Source: Halomonas campaniensis (GTDB taxonomy: Bacteria > Pseudomonadota > Gammaproteobacteria > Pseudomonadales > Halomonadaceae). Taken from it: DNA of 64,000 nucleotides. The stretch spans positions 16,480 to 80,479 of the forward strand of contig NZ_JPUA01000032.1 of the NCBI RefSeq assembly GCF_002211105.1, given 5' to 3'. The notes under the pieces were generated by a model. That model made no database searches and was not told the origin of the DNA. It saw only the letters and a program-made list of their open reading frames with translations. Positions 9,073 through 15,820 of the stretch are shown piece by piece (within the stretch, counting starts at the first letter, position 1; every line of letters starts with the position of its first letter). Made by a program: the position numbers and the translations under genes.

Positions 9073-9603
9073 CTACTCTAGCGCTTGGCGTATTTCCTCG
9101 ACGGTCTTCCCTTTCGTATCCAGGTTATCGTTACAGCGAATAGCGGTAATTTCGGCGTCATTCAGCCCAAGTTGTCGCATTTCATCTACCCAGCGCAACA
9201 GACGTTCTCCTTGTGTACGTCGCGAGGCTTTCGGACTAAAGCCATTGAGCATTTCGCGCTCTCGCTCACACACCTCGCACATATCTTCGCCGCCATGCTT
9301 TTTATGCCACTTCCCCAGTTTTTTGCGAATCTCATACTTGCCGCAATCGCACCGCACAACCCAATAAGATGACTGACCATTACCAGTAGGTTTCAACCAG
9401 AATAGAGCTGTCATCCTCCCGTTTATCAGGCCCGTATAATCCCTAGCTGTTTTAGGGCGCTTCGGGCGCCTGGGAGGCGCATCCAAAGTTATCCTTCTCT
9501 TGGGGCGGTCTTCCGTAAACTCCACCTCAAAATGCTCACCCGGAAAAAAACCAACACGCAGGGCTTGGCGATCTACCGGAGCGCCATGGGCCGAATCAAT
9601 CAT
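9073..9603 (-). CDS. Zinc-ribbon phage protein with helical C-terminus, unknown
   Basis: This 176-residue protein has a basic, proline-rich region (residues about 33-52), then a four-cysteine zinc-binding module (RCDCGKYEIRKK near 85 and CEVCER near 108), then a helical C-terminus. The fold and charge suggest a nucleic-acid-binding protein. An AAAGGAGG site precedes the ATG and a good sigma70-like promoter lies at 9624-9652, so it is transcribed on its own, downstream of a terminator. Such genes are common as uncharacterised phage cargo; no function is assigned. Confidence 0.7.
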   Translation of the reverse strand: MIDSAHGAPVDRQALRVGFFPGEHFEVEFTEDRPKRRITLDAPPRRPKRPKTARDYTGLINGRMTALFWLKPTGNGQSSYWVVRCDCGKYEIRKKLGKWHKKHGGEDMCEVCEREREMLNGFSPKASRRTQGERLLRWVDEMRQLGLNDAEITAIRCNDNLDTKGKTVEEIRQALE

Positions 9604-9623
9604 GTGCTGCCTCCTTTGTGAAG

Positions 9624-9652
9624 TCTATACGGCTGACTGCGACCACTGTCCA
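9624..9652 (-). promoter_or_regulatory. Candidate sigma70 promoter for the zinc-ribbon gene
   Basis: TGGACA and TATAGA are separated by exactly 17 bases on the minus strand, 20 bases upstream of the start codon. It lies between the repeat-borne terminator and the gene, so the gene forms a separate unit. Confidence 0.6.
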
Positions 9653-9699
9653 GTTTACAACAGCCCCCCAGGGGCGAGCCAAGTAGGCGCAGGCGTCAA

Positions 9700-9811
9700 G
9701 CTGCCTGTTTATTATGGTGGCGTTGCGGTTGCTTCTAAAGGGGGTCGGTTGGCCTGTTTGGAATTACAGGGGTTTAGTGACCGGGCATTAAAAACCCCGC
9801 TAGGGCGGGGT
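9700..9811. repeat. 112-bp element, copy A
   Basis: This stretch matches 10749-10860 with six mismatches and no gaps (about 95% identity). Each copy has an intrinsic terminator at one end and an internal inverted repeat, CCTGT-N8-ACAGG. Copy A lies directly after the RelE-like gene on the minus strand. The copies bracket the coiled-coil/RelE-like pair, so they may be a boundary used for cassette exchange by homologous recombination. Confidence 0.95.
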
Positions 9812-9812
9812 T
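9787..9812 (-). terminator. Intrinsic terminator after the RelE-like gene (in repeat copy A)
   Basis: The 8-bp stem AACCCCGC / GCGGGGTT has a four-base loop and a short T tail on the minus strand. It overlaps the last codon of the RelE-like gene and closes that unit. Confidence 0.85.
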
Positions 9813-10104
9813 ACGGTGTTTTATCTATTCGCTTATGGGTATCTATTCGCCTCATCACCGCGCATGCACCTTCTAGCTCAAAGCTAATCTTGTGTGAATG
9901 GTTGCTTGTAGCATGGATGGTGTAAATATCAGGGCGCCTGTAGCCTGAGAGCTTTTCCAGTCGAATCGACTTAGGCTGTGGGTCATGCAGTAGCTTTTTC
10001 AATGCTGCTTTCGCTTGCTCCCTCACTTCGATGGGCAGCTTCCCCAGCGCTTTGAGAAAAGAAGGGTAGCGCTCAAAGTCGATGGAGGTTATTAGCCTAT
10101 TCAC
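9811..10104 (-). CDS. RelE/ParE-superfamily toxin-like protein
   Basis: The 97-residue protein has the shape of a RelE/ParE toxin: an N-terminal helical pair (FLKALGKLPIEVREQAKAAL), a basic link (IRLEKLSGYRRP), then three strands (DIYTIHAT, HKISFELE, CAVMRRIDTH). RelE members cleave mRNA on the ribosome and ParE members poison gyrase; which applies cannot be told. Its ATG overlaps the stop of the upstream coiled-coil gene by four bases (ATGA), a typical antitoxin-then-toxin arrangement. The upstream partner is far larger than a usual antitoxin. A terminator overlaps the 3' end. Toxin fold is likely; pairing is inferred. Confidence 0.7.
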   Translation of the reverse strand: MNRLITSIDFERYPSFLKALGKLPIEVREQAKAALKKLLHDPQPKSIRLEKLSGYRRPDIYTIHATSNHSHKISFELEGACAVMRRIDTHKRIDKTP

Positions 10105-10634
10105 AAGCTGGCAAATACAGCATCAATCCCGTCTTCAGTGCTTACCGGAACGCTGCCACGGTTCACTGGCCCAACATCCACGTTGTACTCCTCCATGTAC
10201 CACCGTAAAGACTCTAGCTCTCCATACACGATCTGCAATTCAAGCATTAGCATTTCGTGAGCAATAGCCACCCGGCGATCATTCATAAGTGCTTTAAGTG
10301 GCGGCTTTTCAGCGCTCGCTACATGCTGCTCATAAATAGCCTTGAAGTCATCTTGCATGGTAGCAATGGCTTCAAGGGCCTTGTCTGTAAAGGGCTGATC
10401 GCTTTTCAGAGTGCGCATCTGCACTCTCATCGATGTCACTTGGGCTCTAACTTTCCGCACGCTTTCGGCGGAGGCATCTAGCCGACGCTGCTCTGAACGA
10501 GCAAATCCTGAGTCTAGTCGCTTTCCAGTAGTCAAGAAACGAGCAGATTGAACGACGCCAGTTCGGTGTTTGGTCACAAACCGACTAGCCTCCTTCTCCA
10601 GCTTCCTCTCTTCTCTTTCAAGCTCTTCAATCAT
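10101..10634 (-). CDS. Helical/coiled-coil protein paired with the RelE-like gene, candidate antitoxin
   Basis: From ATG 10634 the product has 177 residues and is nearly all charged helix (EELEREERKLEKEASRF, then a long central coiled coil), with a short C-terminal tail ending DGIDAVFASL. The gene overlaps the RelE-like toxin gene by four bases and has its own candidate promoter at 10688-10715, so the two form one unit. By position it would be the antitoxin, but it has no visible HTH, RHH or AbrB DNA-binding motif and is about twice the usual antitoxin size. It could instead be a sensor or an effector cofactor. No family is recognised. Confidence 0.65.
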   Translation of the reverse strand: MIEELEREERKLEKEASRFVTKHRTGVVQSARFLTTGKRLDSGFARSEQRRLDASAESVRKVRAQVTSMRVQMRTLKSDQPFTDKALEAIATMQDDFKAIYEQHVASAEKPPLKALMNDRRVAIAHEMLMLELQIVYGELESLRWYMEEYNVDVGPVNRGSVPVSTEDGIDAVFASL

Positions 10635-10687
10635 GATCACTGCGCCCCTGGTTAGCTGCAAAATGCGCGGCTAATGCTCGTATCTTA

Positions 10688-10715
10688 CCATAATCGACCA
10701 TTTTCACTCAGGCAA
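10688..10715 (-). promoter_or_regulatory. Candidate promoter for the coiled-coil/RelE-like pair
   Basis: On the minus strand TTGCCT is followed after 16 bases by TATGGT, with an overlapping extended -10 (TG-G-TAAGAT). It lies between repeat copy B and the start codon at 10634, so the pair can be expressed in the lysogen. Confidence 0.45.
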
Positions 10716-10748
10716 GTTCTGCTGATGCTCTAAAGTGGGCAGCCTAAC

Positions 10749-10860
10749 GCTGCCTGTTCATTATGGTGGCGTGGCGGTTGGTTCTAAAGGGGGTCGGTGG
10801 GCCTGTTTGGAATTACAGGGGTTTAGTGACCGGGCATAAAAAACCCCGCTGGGGCGGGGT
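10749..10860. repeat. 112-bp element, copy B
   Basis: Second copy of the element at 9700-9811 (six mismatches in 112 bases). On the minus strand it starts with the terminator of the PIN gene and continues with the CCTGT-N8-ACAGG inverted repeat. Conservation outside the terminator stem implies a recent duplication or a selected function for the whole element. Confidence 0.95.
10838..10860 (-). terminator. Intrinsic terminator after the PIN gene (in repeat copy B)
   Basis: On the minus strand ACCCCGC pairs with GCGGGGT around a four-base loop, followed by six T residues. It closes the 239-residue protein/PIN unit 20 bases after the PIN stop codon. Confidence 0.85.
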
Positions 10861-10880
10861 CTAGTAATTCTGTTTTGCTC

Positions 10881-11441
10881 TTACCTTCGGCGACTGTCTA
10901 TGCTTACGACTTCGCCAGGATTGCTCTCTTCCATAAGGTCTATCTGACGCATATTGGAAGCCACATCGGCTAATGACTTCACTACGATGCCAACCGCTTC
11001 GGCTTTTTTGAGCATATCTTTGTCATGTGTCCAAAGCTCGTCACCACCATATGCTTGAGTCATCGCAATTATTTGTCTATCAAAGCTAATTTTGCTTCTG
11101 TCACTATCACCTTTTAACTGTTTAAGCTCAGCACTGTTGACCAGTTGAGCGCAGCTTATGGCACTAATTGCGTCAAAATTAATTAAGTCGAAGCGAGCGG
11201 TACTATTGATAGCTGCTAGATATTCACGATGAAGGTGTTGATCGACTCTTACAAGAATTTCGGACAAAGCCGGGGATGGAATCAGTATCCGATCAGCTTT
11301 AGCGGTCATGAGGTCAAGCAAGGCCTCCGCCCGCCCTTCTGGGTTATCAATCACCTTGCCCGTGCGTGGGCACTTTAAGTCGTTGCGACCACCTACCTTG
11401 AGGATCTGCATTAGTATATTGGCATCAACGACTAGCCGCAC
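10881..11441 (-). CDS. PIN-domain nuclease (VapC-like), candidate toxin
   Basis: The 186-residue protein has the PIN acidic set: D6 in VVDANIL, E61 in SEIL, D121 in SFDRQI and D140/D142 in WTHDKDM. PIN proteins are Mg/Mn-dependent ribonucleases, often VapC toxins. It is longer than a typical 130-residue VapC, with an insert near 20-35 (KCPRTGKVIDNPEG) and a polar C-terminal tail. Its ATG is one base past the stop of the upstream 239-residue gene, so the two are coupled. The partner does not look like a VapB antitoxin. This is either an atypical toxin pair or a two-gene defence module. Confidence 0.8.
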   Translation of the reverse strand: MRLVVDANILMQILKVGGRNDLKCPRTGKVIDNPEGRAEALLDLMTAKADRILIPSPALSEILVRVDQHLHREYLAAINSTARFDLINFDAISAISCAQLVNSAELKQLKGDSDRSKISFDRQIIAMTQAYGGDELWTHDKDMLKKAEAVGIVVKSLADVASNMRQIDLMEESNPGEVVSIDSRRR

Positions 11442-11442
11442 G

Positions 11443-12162
11443 TTAGCTCCTGTTATCCAGTATGTCGGAGTGAACTCCTTTATCGCTAGGTAGATTTATA
11501 CCACCCAGCTCCCTGAGCTTATTGAAGACTGACTTGGGATCAAGGTTTTCGATGACGTCATAACTTTGAATCACTATCTTACGAAGCTGCCAGTCGCCAC
11601 CGACTTCACGTTGTTCCCACTCCCCTTCACCATGCGCATGTATGTGCTTGAACAGATCCTTGCCCAACGCAGTAGCCAGGGCTTGATTTGACTCCCCCAA
11701 AACGGCCTTTCCCTCCATGTCTTCAATACGGATGGGGATGGTGTCGTCTTTACCACCCACCGAGTAAAGACGCCCTTTCACAGAACAAGCCATCTTTTGG
11801 ATCAGCGCCTCGCTACGGGGGCTTCTTTTCTTGGTGGGCAAGCGAACTATCCGAACCTTCCCTGCATAGAACTCACCCTCGTAGCCATCTTTTTCGATTT
11901 GGCTCAAGAGTTTATTGTAAGGATCCATGTACTTTTGAGCGGCTTTACCATCATGAGCCTGAGTAATATGCAGTAAAGCTTCGTCATAATCGGCATCGTC
12001 AACGGCGATTTTCAAGCACGCACAACCCTGCTCTACTTCGGTAAGAGACTTGATCTCTTTGCCTCCGTAAAGCTTGTCCAGGCAACCTAGATATTTCGAC
12101 AGGCTTGCCAAAGGCAGCGTGTCTGGATCTGTGCCATGTAACTTGAGCGTTAGGTGCTTCAT
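11443..12162 (-). CDS. 239-residue partner of the PIN nuclease, unknown
   Basis: I recognise no family. The protein begins with alternating strand residues (MKHLTLKLHGTDPDTLPLASLSKYLGCLDKLYGG) and has a CxC in a strand-like segment (EVEQGCACLKIAVDD), a basic middle (VRLPTKKRSPRSEALIQ) and a mixed alpha/beta C-terminal half. It is soluble, with no membrane segment. It is followed after one base by the PIN gene and preceded by its own promoter with an ACACT-TAT-AGTGT operator-like palindrome. That suggests autoregulation, as in toxin-antitoxin operons, but its size suits a sensor or an effector that recruits the nuclease. Confidence 0.75.
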   Translation of the reverse strand: MKHLTLKLHGTDPDTLPLASLSKYLGCLDKLYGGKEIKSLTEVEQGCACLKIAVDDADYDEALLHITQAHDGKAAQKYMDPYNKLLSQIEKDGYEGEFYAGKVRIVRLPTKKRSPRSEALIQKMACSVKGRLYSVGGKDDTIPIRIEDMEGKAVLGESNQALATALGKDLFKHIHAHGEGEWEQREVGGDWQLRKIVIQSYDVIENLDPKSVFNKLRELGGINLPSDKGVHSDILDNRS

Positions 12163-12187
12163 CGCTTGTGACTTCTACCGTATGAGT

Positions 12188-12234
12188 ACACTTATAGTGT
12201 CCTGCAAAATAGCGCATCCTTGCACGATACTCAA
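12188..12234 (-). promoter_or_regulatory. Candidate promoter and operator of the PIN module
   Basis: TTGAGT (12234-12229) and TATTTT (12211-12206) are spaced 17 bases apart on the minus strand. The inverted repeat ACACT-TAT-AGTGT (12188-12200) lies just after the expected transcription start, a natural site for an autorepressor. Confidence 0.55.
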
Positions 12235-12259
12235 AAATATTTGTAGCTGATCTGGCAGC

Positions 12260-12751
12260 CTATACCGGTAACTGTAGCTGCATCCGATCCCGCCAATATT
12301 GCTCATTTCTTTCTAGCGGCTGTTTGCACCAGCGCCATGCAGCCAGCCCTCGCCCCTCCTCGCTCGCCTGCTCGCGGCGATCTTCCAGCGTTTTACGTGC
12401 CTGCTCCCATTGCTGCTTGGCGTATTCGCCACCCTTGGCGATGGTGTCGAGAATATCCAGTACCCAGCGGCGGAAGGCTTTGGCCTTTTTGGTGCGAGCA
12501 AACATGGCGAGCAAATGCGCGCCGCGAAGGGAGAAGATACGCGTTTTCTGCATGCCTCCACCACTCGGAAGCTCAACCACTGAAGTCATTGAGTCAGTGA
12601 ACTCGTCTGCATTTCGCTCGTATAAGTCCCGTACTGCGCGGCGCGTATTTTTGTAGCCCAAGGCGTGAGCAATTTGCACACCCCTTGCCCACACTTCGCC
12701 GTCACGGGTAATCAGCTCGATCTCGGTTCCTTCAAATATCATCGGTTGCAT
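12260..12751 (-). CDS. BRO-N domain protein, antirepressor-type
   Basis: The 163-residue protein begins with the BRO-N pattern: FEGTEIELITRDGEVWARG, then IAHALGYKNTRRAVRDL near residues 27-43, then a phage-typical IFSLRGAHLLAMFARTKKAKAFRRWVLDIL segment. The rest is a basic helical tail. BRO-N proteins bind DNA and in phages often serve as antirepressors. It is the first gene after the tail chaperones and follows a terminator and a structured 100-base leader. With the P22_AR_N gene at 7892, the block holds two antirepressor-type genes. Confidence 0.85.
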   Translation of the reverse strand: MQPMIFEGTEIELITRDGEVWARGVQIAHALGYKNTRRAVRDLYERNADEFTDSMTSVVELPSGGGMQKTRIFSLRGAHLLAMFARTKKAKAFRRWVLDILDTIAKGGEYAKQQWEQARKTLEDRREQASEEGRGLAAWRWCKQPLERNEQYWRDRMQLQLPV

Positions 12752-12860
12752 GATGCGTTACCTCATTAGTAAAGAACCCCGTTGCCCAGAAACGCCAGCC
12801 CCGCAGAGAACAGCTGACGCTCTCCGAGGCTCTTTCTGATGAGGCTCTACGGTTTATCGC
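12752..12860 (-). promoter_or_regulatory. Structured leader of the BRO-N gene with a possible anti-ribosome-site element
   Basis: On the minus strand GAGAGC pairs with GTTCTC around GTCAGCT, and an upstream CCTCAT is complementary to the ATGAGG that forms the ribosome site of the BRO-N gene. It is unlike the C4 structure upstream of the other antirepressor gene, but the same kind of translational control is possible. Pairings are visible; function is inferred. Confidence 0.4.
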
Positions 12861-12876
12861 GCCGGGCATGGCGCAT

Positions 12877-12903
12877 AAAAAAAGCCCCAGCGGATACCAG
12901 GGC
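12877..12903 (-). terminator. Intrinsic terminator after the tail assembly chaperone genes
   Basis: On the minus strand a seven-pair stem (GCCCTGG with CTGGGGC, two G-T pairs) and a six-base loop are followed by seven T residues. It closes the head-to-chaperone transcript before the accessory block. Confidence 0.8.
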
Positions 12904-12952
12904 AGTATTGATGTTGGTGGTCGGTGAAACGCGTTAAAGGTGGTGAAGATCG

Positions 12953-13465
12953 TTAGGCCACAAACGCCCCATCACTCCGGTAATCAGGCGGCAGATCCAT
13001 CACGTTCATAAGCTCACGTACGTTGATGCGCTGGTTCTCTTCTTGCAGGAAAGAAAGCTCTGCGCGCTTCTCAATAACTTCCGCCACTTGCTGCCGCTGC
13101 TCAGCCTCCTGCTCTTCCAAGTGGGTTTGCTCATTAAACGCCGCGAGCGCGCCCGCTTCTATGTGCTGGATCTGGACTAGCAGTTTGTCTTGCTCGTCAT
13201 AATCCAGGCGGGCAAATTTGGGGTGGCCATAGAGCGAGGTGTAGTCGATCCCCAGGCGTTGCCCGCCTGCCATACCTATGGCCGTGCGCCACTGGGTGCG
13301 CATGGCGAGAAACAGTTCCAGCGCTGGCCAGTGTTCTTCCCATACCTCGTAGTGCTTGGGCGCTTCGGGTATATCGGCGTCTTTCAGCCCCCAGCGGTCA
13401 GTGTCCTTCTTGCGCTGATCCCTGGGGGCTGGGCCACTGGCCCACCACTGGCCAGCGCCGCTTAG
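12953..13465 (-). CDS. Tail assembly chaperone frameshift extension (GT-type, DUF1799-like)
   Basis: This frame has no good independent start. It is open from the slippery site and reads 170 codons with no stop: LSGAGQWWASGPAPRDQR, then DRWGLKDADIPEAP, then EVWEEHWPALELFLAMRTQWR, matching DUF1799 phage proteins. A -1 shift at 13471-13465 joins it to the upstream chaperone to give a fusion of about 283 residues, as lambda gpG-T. Such fusions recruit tail tube protein to the tape measure. An in-frame ATG at 13303 begins inside the conserved segment and is unlikely to be used. The tape measure gene, its normal neighbour, is 6.6 kb away here. Confidence 0.85.
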   Translation of the reverse strand, partial: LSGAGQWWASGPAPRDQRKKDTDRWGLKDADIPEAPKHYEVWEEHWPALELFLAMRTQWRTAIGMAGGQRLGIDYTSLYGHPKFARLDYDEQDKLLVQIQHIEAGALAAFNEQTHLEEQEAEQRQQVAEVIEKRAELSFLQEENQRINVRELMNVMDLPPDYRSDGAFVA

Positions 13466-13471
13466 TTTTTT
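13437..13471 (-). promoter_or_regulatory. Programmed -1 ribosomal frameshift site (A AAA AAC plus stem-loop)
   Basis: The heptamer A AAA AAC (13471-13465) sits in the correct zero-frame phase (GCA AAA AAC) right before the TAA stop of the short chaperone. After a 9-base spacer a CTGGCC/GGCCAG stem (13455-13437) follows, with a further GGGCC/GGCCC hairpin overlapping it. All three parts of a classical -1 site are visible. Confidence 0.85.
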
Positions 13472-13803
13472 GCAGCGGCCTGGCTGCGCCCTTCCTGTGC
13501 GGCGTACCAGCTGAGGATCAACGGTCGGCGAATATAGGTTTCTTGCATTAGCTGCTCGACCAGCTCTTTATCAAACGGCAAATCCTTTTTGTCTTCGCCT
13601 TTGATACCGCTGATATTCACTAGATCTTCTAAAAACTCCTCATCTTTTTTCTTGCCTGACTGAGCCGCCTCAACATTGGCGCGGTAGTCGTCCCACTTAC
13701 GCAGCTTCCACTCTGCCTGGATCGTTGATGCTTTCTTATCGCCCGGCACCTGGATAGGCACATCAACGGTAATGGTGGGGATTTTCTTCAGAATGAGAGA
13801 CAT
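13462..13803 (-). CDS. Tail assembly chaperone, short form (gpG-like)
   Basis: The 113-residue protein lies between the tail tube gene and the frameshift extension, the fixed position of gpG-type chaperones. It has an N-terminal strand segment (ILKKIPTITVDVPIQVPG) and a helical rest (WKLRKWDDYRANVEAA, then a C-terminal LVEQLMQETYIRRPLILSWYAA). It ends AAAKN immediately at the slippery heptamer. In siphophages most ribosomes stop here and a few percent shift to make the long form. Family identity is by position and architecture. Confidence 0.85.
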   Translation of the reverse strand: MSLILKKIPTITVDVPIQVPGDKKASTIQAEWKLRKWDDYRANVEAAQSGKKKDEEFLEDLVNISGIKGEDKKDLPFDKELVEQLMQETYIRRPLILSWYAAQEGRSQAAAKN

Positions 13804-13882
13804 GGTGTGTTCCTTTGATTAGCACAAACAAGCACCCCGCCCTTAGGCGGCGCGGTGTGGTTAGCGGTGGTGGGTTGCGTGA

Positions 13883-14845
13883 TTAACTGAATACGTAGGC
13901 GTAATCACCATCGCCTGCCTCAGCGGACAACAAGCGAGTATCCATAGTGAAATGCTTGAAACCCTGCACTTCTGTTTCCTGCAGGTTCGAGAGCTGAACC
14001 CGGGCACATTGTTGCTTAACAATATTCCCCGGCGTTTTGCCATGGGTGAATGTCACCGGTGACTCAGTGGTGCCGTTATGCGATTCGACTTTTTCATAAA
14101 TATTAAAGTCTTGAATACGCGGCGCCTCGATGTTGACCTGACCCGTGGCGTTACGATTCTGGATGTGGACGCCCTCGTAGTTAACGAGGTTGCGATGCTC
14201 CACCTGGCCACCCATATCAAACGACCAGGACTGCATGCGAGCTTCATAACCAAAGAAGGTGAATGCACTGTTCTGCTTGTTGATAGGCACTTCTTCTGCC
14301 TGAGGCTCTCTTGATGAACCCGCAGGCGGTGCTTCTCGGTATGGCCGCAGATACAGTCCCGTTAGGTTGAATTCAAAGTAGGGCATGCCTTTGGCGTCGG
14401 CGGTACGCGTTACGGTTCCGCGCACACCTGGTAGCACCTGCAGCTCGTCGTTATCCGTCCACCATAGCAATGAGATTGAGGCGAAGTTACTGGATACCGG
14501 TTCGTAGGTGACCATTTCTGCGCCTTCGGTCGTGTCGATGACTTCACTGTGACCGGAGCACAAAAGCAATGGCCGGTAGGATGGAGGCACCCCTGGTGTA
14601 CCAGATCCCGCGTAAGGCACACGGATTTGACGTGTCGTATAGGGCGCCACATTCACCTGCTTATTGCTGCCAAAACCGGGCTTCACACGCTCAACTTCTG
14701 CCGTATCACCTTGGTAGGGGCTGGCGGCTTCCCTCGTCATGACATCAAAAAACACGGCAGTGGAGAGGTCTTCCGGCGTTACGCCGTACTCATCTTCGAT
14801 AATGGCGGCCACCGTTAGGATCCGCCACGCCATTGGATCACTCAT
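13883..14845 (-). CDS. Major tail tube protein
   Basis: The 320-residue protein is rich in beta-strand patterns and lies between the tail terminator and the chaperone genes, the place of the siphophage tail tube subunit. Recognisable stretches include a central FEFNLTGLYLRPYREAP and an FFGYEARMQSWSFDMGGQVEHR segment typical of phage tail tube proteins of this group. It polymerises around the tape measure to form the tail tube. Its start overlaps the stop of the upstream 63-residue gene by 8 bases. Confidence 0.85.
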   Translation of the reverse strand: MSDPMAWRILTVAAIIEDEYGVTPEDLSTAVFFDVMTREAASPYQGDTAEVERVKPGFGSNKQVNVAPYTTRQIRVPYAGSGTPGVPPSYRPLLLCSGHSEVIDTTEGAEMVTYEPVSSNFASISLLWWTDNDELQVLPGVRGTVTRTADAKGMPYFEFNLTGLYLRPYREAPPAGSSREPQAEEVPINKQNSAFTFFGYEARMQSWSFDMGGQVEHRNLVNYEGVHIQNRNATGQVNIEAPRIQDFNIYEKVESHNGTTESPVTFTHGKTPGNIVKQQCARVQLSNLQETEVQGFKHFTMDTRLLSAEAGDGDYAYVFS

Positions 14846-15029
14846 TGCCTTTTACCTCTTGCTTGGCCGCCGCCTTGGCGGGCTTGGGGGCTGCCGTTTC
14901 GGCTTTCACCGGCGCGGTAGCGGGGTTTGAATTAGGCGCTTTCGCGTACTTGGTGGGCGTAGGCTTTGTGCTGTGCACCAGCACACGCTTACCGTCACGG
15001 ATGACGTAGCAGCCTCCTGCATTGGGCAT
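14838..15029 (-). CDS. Small Ala/Pro/Lys-rich phage protein
   Basis: From ATG 15029, which has a clear GGAGG site 8 bases upstream, the product has 63 residues. It opens with a compact MPNAGGCYVIRDGKRVLV segment and continues as a low-complexity Ala/Pro/Lys tail. It overlaps the tail tube gene start by 8 bases. Similar short proteins precede tail tube genes in related phages; its function is unknown. Confidence 0.65.
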   Translation of the reverse strand: MPNAGGCYVIRDGKRVLVHSTKPTPTKYAKAPNSNPATAPVKAETAAPKPAKAAAKQEVKGNE

Positions 15030-15045
15030 GGGGGTTTCCTCCAGG

Positions 15046-15072
15046 CGTAAAAAAACCCGCACGCGGCGGGGT
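15046..15072 (-). terminator. Terminator-like hairpin between tail terminator and tail tube units
   Basis: On the minus strand a CCCCGC...GCGGG stem is followed by seven T residues. It lies in the middle of the late operon, so it must be partial or be overridden by antitermination. Confidence 0.7.
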
Positions 15073-15091
15073 TTATGGGGTGGTGGTTGGG

Positions 15092-15820
15092 TTAGCTACG
15101 AATCATGCGGTCGTAGCGGTAGAGCTCACGCCAATAGACGTGGCTGCCGGAGACAGCAACGCGCTGCCCCCCTGCGTATTCCAAGGGTGCAACACCGTGA
15201 GGCGAGCTGTTCAGACCAAGTAAAGCGCCATCAATCGATTTTCGCTGCGCATCCACTTCGGCCTGCTCTGCCACCAGCACCACAGCGATGTGCTCGGTCA
15301 CGGTCTGGCGGACGTTCATCGTTTCCAGTTCGTTGGGTGTCGTTGTGGCTTGCACGGGGTGCACAAAGGCGGCGGGCAGTGCAGGTGTGGCCATCGCCAA
15401 GCTGGTGGCTTGCAGTTCGAAGTGAGCGCGGTATTGCTTTTGGTCATATTCGTAATCAGTGGCGGCGTCGGTAATCTCCCACCCTTCACTGCCACTTTGC
15501 GCGGCGACTCGCTCGATGAGCTGGGTGCTCATGGTGCGTAGCGGGTCGAACTCGGGTGACCGCAGGCTGAGTACGTAGGTGTCCACGCGCCCCAGGCGAT
15601 AGCCGTCTACCTCGATACCGCTTTGGCCTGCCAGGTTGTAAACGCCGTTGGTGCCGGGAGCATCCGCCGGTAGGTTGAGCGGCCAAAGGGCGCTGTTAAC
15701 TACCGGATCCACCAGCGCAACCAGCCCGGGCACGGTATCGGCGCGGCTGGGGTCGGCTTCGCTGCTGGGGGCTGCGGTAATGCCTACTCCACTAAGTGCG
15801 GTAATGATGCTATCAATCAC
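15092..15820 (-). CDS. Tail terminator / tail completion protein
   Basis: The 242-residue protein begins with an amphipathic MIDSIITALSGVGITAAP segment and has mixed alpha/beta patterns (YRLGRVDTYVLSLRSPEFDPL) typical of tail terminators. It lies between the HK97-gp10-like gene and the tail tube gene, which is where siphophages encode the protein that caps the finished tail tube. It overlaps the upstream gene by four bases. Identity is mainly from position. Confidence 0.7.
   Translation of the reverse strand: MIDSIITALSGVGITAAPSSEADPSRADTVPGLVALVDPVVNSALWPLNLPADAPGTNGVYNLAGQSGIEVDGYRLGRVDTYVLSLRSPEFDPLRTMSTQLIERVAAQSGSEGWEITDAATDYEYDQKQYRAHFELQATSLAMATPALPAAFVHPVQATTTPNELETMNVRQTVTEHIAVVLVAEQAEVDAQRKSIDGALLGLNSSPHGVAPLEYAGGQRVAVSGSHVYWRELYRYDRMIRS

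Noticed and set aside
12953..13303. Independent gene starting at ATG 13303
   Set aside because: The open frame continues 54 codons upstream to the slippery site with family-like sequence, so the product is better explained as a frameshift extension.
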